A DNA stretch of 64,000 nucleotides, taken from Trissonchulus latispiculum. Lineage: Eukaryota > Nematoda > Enoplea > Enoplida > Ironidae. The stretch is from positions 26,503 through 90,502 of the forward strand of contig JASAND010023020.1 in the NCBI GenBank assembly GCA_030248195.1, given 5' to 3'. Shown here piece by piece: positions 57,580 to 64,000 of the stretch. The notes beneath the pieces were generated by a model. It saw only the letters and a list, made by a program, of their open reading frames with translations, did no database searches and had not been told where the DNA came from. Made by a program: the position numbers and the translations under genes. How positions within the stretch are numbered: the stretch's first letter is position 1; each line of letters starts with the position of its first letter.

Positions 57580-59808
57580 TCCTAGCAGCTAGTCTAACAG
57601 TACATGCAAACAGCTATATTCGATGAGTATTCAACTGCTTAAATTTTTTGACTGACATTGATAGCTCTAAGCTAAGACGAAACGTGAAATCCCGCGAATA
57701 TGGGTTGTTCGGCGAAGCTGTGCCCATATTAATTTGCTCACAACCTAGTCCTCATCTATTTTTTAACCTAGCCCCATATTAAGCATTTTAAAGACTAGTC
57801 CTCTCTTGATTTTGCAACCTCACCATCACCCATATTACTTTTTCATGCTCCAGAGGAGCATTTTTATTTCTTGTCCTTCTGTCATTTTAAAGGATCCCTT
57901 TCCAGCAATGCGGTAATGGATACAAGGACCTTGAACAGTGCCATGCTAAACAAGCGTAGTCGATTTACAATATATGCCCCCAACAAAATGCCGAAAAACG
58001 CTGTTTTAAGGGGTTTGACCACTGGTCAATAGGCCACATAGACCGTAGTGACCACTGGTCACTCCCTCGATTTCGGAAATATGCCCATTGAAACGAACGT
58101 AGTGGATTGACTATATATGCCCCCAACCAAAACGCCGCAAAACGCTGTTTTAAGGGGTTTGACCACTGGTCAATAGGCCCCATAGACCGTAGTGACCGCA
58201 GGTCACTTCCCTCAATTTCGGCAATATGCCCATTGAAACGAGCGTAGTCGACTTACTATATATGCCCCCGATCAAAACGCCGAAAAACGCAGTTTTAGGC
58301 CGTTTGACCAGTGGTCAATAGGCCCCATAGTCTGTAGTGACCACAGGTCACTTCCCTCAATTTCGGCAATATGCCCATTGAAACGAGCGTAGTCGATTTA
58401 CTATATATGCCCCCGATCAAAACGCCGAAAAATGCAGTTTTAGGCCGTTTGACCAGTGGTCAATAGGCCCATACTCTGTAGTGACCACAGGTCACTTCCA
58501 TCAATTTCGGCAATATGCCCATTGAAACGAGCGTAGTCGATTTACTACATATGCCCCCGATCAAAACGCCGAAAAACGCAGTTTTAGGCCGTTTGACAAG
58601 TGGTCAATAGGCCGTAGGCTGTAGTGACCAGTGGTCACTTCCGTCGGTTTCGGCGATATGCCCGTTGAAACGAACGTAGTCGATTTATATGCCCCCGACC
58701 AAAACGCCGAAAAACGCAGTTTTAGGCCGTCTGACCAGTGGTCAATAGGCCCCATAGGCTGTAGTGACCAGTGGTCACTTCCGTCGGTTTCAGCGATATG
58801 CCCATTGAAACGAGCGTAATCGATTTACTATATATGCCCCCGACCAAAACGCCGAAAAGCGCAGTTTTAGGCCGTTTGACCAGTGGTCAATAGGCCCCGT
58901 AGGCTGTAGTGACCAGTGGTCACTTCCGTCGGTTTCGGCGATATGCCCATTGAAACGAGCGTAGTCGATTTACTATATATGCCCCCGACCAAGACGCCGA
59001 AAAACGCTGTTTAGAGTGAGTTTTCCCAACTTTGACCCTGGGCGAGGAACCACGGGAGCCATGCTGACCAGTGGTCACTTCGGGCAGTATCGGCAGTATG
59101 CTCATCGTTTTCAGCGACCCCGATTTACTATATATGGGTACCACCCCAAGGCCGAAAAACGCCATTTTTAGTGACTTTTAGGCCATTTCTAGTAACAGTG
59201 GGACTTAGAAACTTTTCGCCCAAACAGGCCAAAAAATGCAAAGTTTGGGCCCATCTCCTGAAAGCTAGGGAGCAAAATTAAAAATCCCCCTCGTTACTAT
59301 ATGCACCCCTACTGGTAATTTTCAACAAAAGATACTAGACCTCTCCAGCTTCTACCCAGTTCTAGAAAAGTGTGACCAAAATTTGCGAAAAATAGCGAAA
59401 GTCCGACTTTGGGACCTTGGCACAGAGCCAAAATTGGCCAGGTGCCAAAATGACCAAAAAAAGGTAGCATGGGGGGATCCTGTCTACCAACATATAATAG
59501 TAGTATGGTGCCAAAATGCCGACATCGTTCCAACACTTCGCCGTAAAATGCATTTCCAATAAGCGTTATTCACCGAGAAAAAAAACAAACGCACGGTAAC
59601 TATCGCCTAGTGCAAAAATTCGAAGTTTCGAATTCGAACCAAAAGTATGGTGGTACTTGTAGTACTACTCGAGTTGTTTACGATGGTAACCTTTTTACCA
59701 CTCCCGGACCTCTAATTAGCTGGCACCAGGCCAACACGGTCTCCAGGGGGCCGCGCAGACGCCTTTTTACCCATATTATGTAGGGGCGCTATCGCGCCCC
59801 TACATAAT
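57580..59808 (+). mobile_element. Tandem duplicate E5 of the modular element
   Basis: Repeats 54269-57579 in direct orientation: right foldback arm (57694-57870), 145-bp satellite of about seven units (57950-58985), tail (58992-59774) and hairpin (59775-59808). The tail is almost identical to 56765-57579. It lacks the left foldback arm and the MITE at 54813. Confidence 0.8.
59775..59808. repeat. Terminal hairpin of E5
   Basis: Same sequence as the hairpin at 57546-57579, perfect 15-bp arms with loop TATC. Confidence 0.9.
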
Positions 59809-60333
59809 TAATTATGACAACTTCAACTTTATTAAGATTTGGCAAAGTGACCCTGTGATGTGACCCAGACCCACAATGACCCACTAAAATTGCTCACCCA
59901 GACCAAAAGGGACCAACAGGAAGCTTGACTCAGACCTACACTGACCCAAAGATAAAGCCATCACAAGATTTGTGACCCAAGCAAAAATAGCGACCAAAAT
60001 GGCGCACAACCCATTTTCCATTCATAATTTTTAAAATAAAGCGGAAATTTGGTTTTTCACCATAAAGAGTTAAAATTCTTTGAAAACTCAAACGAAGGAA
60101 AAGTTTACAATTTAAAGAAAAATGTTAAATTGACAGGAAAAAGGGAAATCGTAATTCAATTCATACAACTGGTAAATCTGCAGAGCCGCCATAACCAGTC
60201 CAGCTTTAAGGATATTATAGCAACTTCTGCCCAGAGTCAAATTTGAGCTGTGATAGCCAGGAAAATAAGACCCAATGCTCTAATTATAAGAATGAAGTCA
60301 AACTAAGGAAAACCCAGATCAACTGATCCGTAC
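59809..60333. other. RIOK3 intron side of the gap
   Basis: About 520 bp of non-repeated sequence. I looked here for the start of the RIOK3 kinase domain (a DPKTR-like segment) and for SLMAP FHA exons and saw neither. Confidence 0.5.
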
Positions 60334-60477
60334 AGCAGTGCTCTTCTCCTTCTTCTCATGAAGACGCATGGCACGCTTGGTTTCTACTTCCGAATGACGT
60401 TTCAGACGATTATAGACACTATTTGAAAGCTGCATATCCATTCCAACTCCGTCACCCGTCTGAAATTCTGGTGGAAA
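60334..60477 (-). CDS. RIOK3: RIOK3 exon, 144 nt, phase 0 to 0
   Basis: Acceptor CTGTGTTTCAG, donor GTACGG. Encodes 48 residues: FPPEFQTGDGVGMDMQLSN, YNRLKRHSEVETKRAM and RLHEKKEKSTA. An alternative acceptor 18 nt inside would remove FPPEFQ, but those residues are conserved, so the longer form is preferred. Confidence 0.9.
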
Positions 60478-61441
60478 CTGAAACACAGACACAACCCACT
60501 TACTTGAGTCATACCTACAGCAATAAACTATTTGCCAAAGAAGAAACCATTTGACCAAACCTATTGGTCACTTACCTGGCATTTTTTTAGGGATTTGAAA
60601 GTCCCTCCCCCTAGGGAGGGGGAAGTGGGGGGGGGGCTTCCGAAAAGTGGGAGGGGGGCGAGCCTAAGGTATACCGACAGTTTTAGCGAAAAATTGGCAC
60701 TTTTAAGGTAAAAACGTAAAAAATCGCTATTTTTAACCTCAAAATGAGCTTATAAGTCCATAAATTAGCTAAAAATTGAGAAAATTTTTGAAAAAATTGA
60801 CCTCAAAAACCTAATTCTTTGACACTTGGGCGACCCCCAAAAAAGTGGGGGGGGGCGAAGGTGGAGGGGGCTCCGAAAAGTGGAGGGGGGAACCGAAAAG
60901 TGGGGGCCCCCACTCCCCCCCCCCACTAAAAATGCCAGCTCACCTCTGTATACACGTATAAACTTAAATGTAACAAAAAACGAACAAAATGTGTATATAT
61001 ATATATATATACAGAAATAATGCGTGACTGATATAAATGCTTTGCAGAATAAAACAACCAACCACATGACCATATCTCTATAGATCAACTCGCCTTTACT
61101 CTTAGTTTAACTGGAACAAAAATGATACAAACGAAAACAAACTACATGAGCCAAAAGGTAGGTGATAAAAATTGAAAATTGATAAAAAACCAAACGTACA
61201 TTCATGACCCGACTAGCATTCTTTCGTCCGGAGACAGTCTTATCATGCTTGGTCACCAAAACACCGTTCTGTCTCACAACACCGGAGGCATGAAATTGTG
61301 GCGACTTGTCCTCTGGAAACAAAAGCATACATTCATAAACACAAGTAAATGATAAGGTACTGTGATAACGAATAAATGATAAATAAAGTAGGCACATATT
61401 CTTTTAAAAAGCCAGACGAATTATGTTTTCCTTCATTGATG

Positions 61442-61487
<46 letters not shown>

Positions 61488-63205
61488 TGGGGTTTTTCGA
61501 GGCAAAAATAAGTGGGGGAGGACGCCCCCCAATGGGCTAAAAATGCTAAAAATACAGTAAAAATAGCCTGTGTTCCACATTATACTGCTATAATTAAGCT
61601 TGAATGTGCACAAAAATTATGTTTTAGCACCAAAAAAGACCAAAAATTACTGCAAAAGGCAAAGCCGGGAAATTTTTAAGAACTCTTACCAAAAATCTTA
61701 AAACTTTGGCATTTTCTGGTCACCTTAGGGTGAGTGGGGGAAGCCCAAAAAAGTGGGGAGGGGAGCGAGTGGGGGGGGGAACCCAAAAGGTGAGGGGGCG
61801 CCTGTCATCCCCCTCCCCAGTAAAAACCCCAGATATTCCAGACTCCACAGAAGAGCTACCCGGCGGCCGCTGCTATACTGTATATATATTTATTTAGACT
61901 TCAGACTACGATATCCGGTAAGCTTAAAGTTAGGTTAAAAATAGTTTATACATTTTTAGCTCAGCAGCAAAAAACAGCTATTTTTAAGCATTTTTCGAAA
62001 ACATTTTCTGCCCCCAGAAGTTCGTTCTTCCCAGATCTGGGGCGGCCCGCCACCCAGACTTCCTCACCAAGAAAGTATCGTCCTGGAAAAAGTCAGCAAC
62101 CCTGGGCTTATTCTAGGGAATTTTTCTTGGGGGGGACCCTCGGGGGGCGAGTCATTCTTGGGAGGGGGCGAAAATTTTTCAACATTTTTCTAAAAACATG
62201 CAAAAAATAGCGCTGTTTTTTATAGTAATCCCCGAAAAAGTTCATTTTTAGTGCAAAAATAGAGCTTATGGGGGGGGGGTCGCGTTTTGGCCAATTTTTC
62301 GACCATCTCCGATTTTGTTCATTTTCACAAATTTTGTAGTCCCCTGGCTTTTTCCTACAGGGGGGGGGTGGGGGGCGGCCCCCCCCCCCAGAATTTCGGT
62401 CCACCCCCCAGACTTGGGTCGCCCCCCCCAGGATTCGGGCCTTCCCCCCCCCCAGAACTTTTAAGTGCCCGGAAAAATAGGGTTTTGAGGGTAAATTTTG
62501 AAAAATTTTTCCGGCTTCGCCGGATTTTTAGACATTTTTAAGCATTTTTAGCTATTTTAAGCTTAAATTTAGGTTAAAAATAGTTAATATTTTAGCTCAG
62601 CAGCAAAAAATAGCTATTTTTAAGCATTTTTGAAAAACTTTTCTCCCCCCCCCCTGACCTGGGGGGGGGTACCGCCCCCAGAAATTTTTGCCTAGGAAAA
62701 AGCCAGGTCCCCATGGGTCCTCAAAACAAGACAAGAGCGTTTTGCATAATATTGCTTCAATCGTTCTGTAGAGCCCTGCAAAGGTGACCTCGACATGTGT
62801 TAAACATAGGAAAATGAAAAAGTTAGGTTAAAAATTTTGTGGCAGAAAAATTTTTCGCTGTATGAGAGATACAGCGCTACAACTTTGTTGTACATGTTAA
62901 GGACATATCGGAAGCATATAGAAGCGGAAACACATAGGAAGGTGTTTTTGGGGGGCCCCCCACCCCCCCCCCCACTAGAATAAGCCCAGCAACCTAAGTA
63001 TAAGTGCAATGCTGTGTAATGTATGGAAAAATATTATAATTTATCATAATAAAATATTACAATAAATTATAATATAGAAAGATTATAATCTTACTATCGA
63101 GCTTATTGTTGCGACATTCTCGAATGTCATCATCTTCATCCGACTCTGAGGAACTATCAAGGGCTCCAGCATTTTCCACCAAATATCGCTCATAAGATAT
63201 GCTGA
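60334..63205 (-). CDS. RIOK3: RIOK3 orthologue, pre-kinase part (three exons)
   Basis: RIOK3 is the metazoan-type RIO family protein kinase linked to small-subunit ribosome maturation and innate signalling. Three exons (63205-63095, 61312-61200, 60477-60334) chain in phase into about 122 residues. These run from an acidic stretch (SSSESDEDDD) through TKHDKTVSGRKN, FPPEFQTGDGVGMDMQLSN and RLHEKKEKSTA. These match the conserved region directly before the kinase domain of vertebrate RIOK3 as I recall it (KHDTVVCGRKN, APEFQVGDGIGMDLKLSN, RLHEKKEHSTA). Upstream exons must lie beyond the right edge. The kinase domain should follow to the left but is not found; the next exon on this strand is SLMAP. 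Confidence 0.9.
60576..60938. mobile_element. CTGG-type G-run MITE (copy 5)
   Basis: TIR CTGGCATTTTTTTAG / CTAAAAATGCCAG; 5-bp duplication with one mismatch (CTTAC / CTCAC). Subterminal G and C runs on both sides. Same subfamily as 63734-64000. Lies in a RIOK3 intron. Confidence 0.75.
61200..61312 (-). CDS. RIOK3: RIOK3 exon, 113 nt, phase 1 to 0
   Basis: Acceptor TTGTTTCCAG, donor GTACGT. Encodes DKSPQFHASGVVRQNG, VLVTKHDKTVSGRKN and ASRVMN. The KHDK.V.GRKN.S/ARM..N block is diagnostic for RIOK3. Confidence 0.9.
61445..61486. repeat. (TA)n microsatellite
   Basis: TA run of about 40 bases directly abutting the left end of the MITE at 61487; the MITE duplicated ATATT of this tract on insertion. 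A shorter TA run lies at 60990-61012. Confidence 0.9.
61487..61832. mobile_element. CTGG-type G-run MITE (copy 6)
   Basis: TIR CTGGGGTTTTT / AAAAACCCCAG with a perfect 5-bp duplication ATATT (61482-61486, 61833-61837). The interior contains AAAGCCGGG and G runs on the right side. Lies in a RIOK3 intron. Confidence 0.8.
62102..62989. mobile_element. CTGG-type G-run MITE (copy 7), host of a nested copy
   Basis: TIR CTGGGCTTATTCTAG / CTAGAATAAGCCCAG with a perfect 5-bp duplication CAACC (62097-62101, 62990-62994). Without the nested copy it is about 520 bp. G runs are present near both ends. Confidence 0.85.
62344..62706. mobile_element. CTGG-type G-run MITE (copy 8), nested
   Basis: TIR CTGGCTTTTTCCTA / TAGGAAAAAGCCAG with a perfect 5-bp duplication GTCCC (62339-62343, 62707-62711). 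363 bp, inserted inside the element 62102-62989. Interior CCGGCTTCGCCGG. Confidence 0.85.
63095..63205 (-). CDS. RIOK3: RIOK3 exon, 111 nt, phase 1 to 1
   Basis: Acceptor TGTTATTTAG, donor GTAAGA. Encodes SISYERYLVENAGALD, the acidic SSSESDEDDD and IRECRNNKLD. The last codon is completed as Lys by the next exon. The upstream exon is beyond this window or was not found. Confidence 0.8.
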
Positions 63206-63303
63206 CTAAATAACACAAAGATTTCAAGAGATTAGTAGAAAACCGAAATCAAGTTGTGATTGAGAATGATAATCAGAAACAGATATTACGTGAAATGATC
63301 CTT

Positions 63304-63643
63304 GCAGTCGCATGAAAATGTTAATATGAGCTATGATGGCCAACATTTAAACGTGTCAAGGACAAGATTTAAAATGTTTACATGAGCCAGCAACTAAATA
63401 AGTAGAGGACAATTATGTAAACGGCTAACATGAGCCGCAACGTTTGTCTTGGTCTCATATTGACCCTCACTTTGATTACGCCTATTATACGTGTCCTCTA
63501 AACTGACATATATACTTTTACCAAGCCAGAAAATACTGATTAATATTAATACTGGCGCATACGTATATATACATTTTAAGCGCTAATCAGACATTTTGTC
63601 TGCTTGGCCATCATAGCTCATATTAACCTTTTCATGCGACTGC
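63304..63643. repeat. Foldback element related to E1 arms
   Basis: 340 bp. Outer ends GCAGTCGCATGAAAA / TTTTCATGCGACTGC as in 32995-33725, with a GGACAAGATTTAAAATG sub-repeat in the left arm. The right arm is shortened to about 40 bp. No satellite or tail follows. Confidence 0.7.
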
Positions 63644-63733
63644 AGGGAGCATTTTTCCGATGATTTGGTCCTTCCCGAAGTCTTCTCCTCTGTCTGATAT
63701 CCAGCTCAATGCCATGCTTAGTGCCAGCATTTA

Positions 63734-64000
63734 CTGGCATTTTTTAGTGGGGGGGTGGCCCCCCACTTTTCGGTTCCCCCTCCACTTTTCGGAGCCCCCC
63801 CCACTTTTCGGCAAGCCCCCACCCACTTTTTTGGGGGTCGCCCAAAAGTGTCAAAAAATTAGGTTCTTGAGGTCAAATTTTCAAAAATTTTCTCAATTTT
63901 TAGCTAATTTATGGACTTATAAGCTAATTTTAAGCTTAAAAACAGCGATTACTTGCGTTACCTTAAGAATGCTAATTTTTCCCTAAAAATTTCGGAATAG
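63734..64000. mobile_element. CTGG-type G-run MITE (copy 9), cut by window edge
   Basis: Left TIR CTGGCATTTTTTAGTGGGGG matches copy 5, followed by CCCCCAC-rich sequence and the shared interior CAAAAGTGTCAAA. The right end lies outside the window. Confidence 0.7.

Noticed and set aside
54566..59165. Repeated open frames on both strands (for example MPIETSV..., WSNPLKQRF...)
   Set aside because: Same reason: they follow the satellite units of E4 and E5 on both strands.
61404..61613. Frame with a Tyr-Ile run
   Set aside because: Produced by the (TA)n microsatellite and the adjacent MITE.
1..64000. CRISPR arrays, operons, bacterial promoters or ribosome binding sites
   Set aside because: The window is an intron-rich eukaryotic region; the tandem arrays have 145-153-bp units without spacers, so no CRISPR-type structure is present.

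Overview
This is a stretch of an animal (metazoan) nuclear genome. It is AT-rich, has no bacterial-style gene packing, and its genes are split into small exons with clear GT..AG borders, separated by introns of up to about 9 kb. The introns are filled with non-autonomous DNA transposons, satellites and microsatellites. The recognisable genes (RIOK3, SLMAP) and a Penelope-like reverse transcriptase fragment suit an animal. The very high MITE load and large introns would suit a sponge or another early-branching animal, but that placement is a guess. All gene evidence lies on the minus strand, so transcription runs from high to low coordinates.

Gene layout, in transcription order: (1) 63205-60334, three exons of RIOK3, the atypical RIO kinase. 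They cover the acidic stretch and the conserved segment just before the kinase domain. (2) 53726-25503, sixteen exons of SLMAP, the tail-anchored coiled-coil protein of the STRIPAK complex. They cover the coiled coil through to a C-terminal membrane anchor and stop codon. One small exon is missing between 37.5 and 32.0 kb. (3) 15759-6365, the first three exons of an unidentified small gene (gene B), starting at a clean ATG, with no end found.

The oddest point is the interval 53.7-60.3 kb. RIOK3 exons stop there without kinase exons, and SLMAP exons start without FHA-domain exons. The last RIOK3 exon and first SLMAP exon are both phase 0, so they would splice in frame. The interval is almost entirely a tandemly duplicated repeat. 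Either a segment is missing from the assembly, or a deletion has fused the two genes.

Repeat landscape: the window holds several copies of a modular element with a fixed order: foldback arms of about 160-180 bp, a satellite array with a period of about 145 or 153 bp, a conserved tail, and a terminal hairpin. Hairpin sequence differs between copies while pairing is kept. The plan resembles Helentron-derived HINE/DINE elements. A second abundant group has CTGG-starting terminal repeats, long G/C runs and 5-bp target duplications (nine copies, one nested in another). There are also four hAT-type MITEs (three with near-perfect or perfect 8-bp duplications, one with 6 bp), a Tc1/mariner-type MITE, two MITEs with repeated motifs in the ends, a C-run foldback element, tRNA-derived SINE-like pieces, and (TA)n and (CTTT)n microsatellites.

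The left third (1-25 kb) is gene-poor. Apart from the three gene B exons I see only repeats and unremarkable sequence there.
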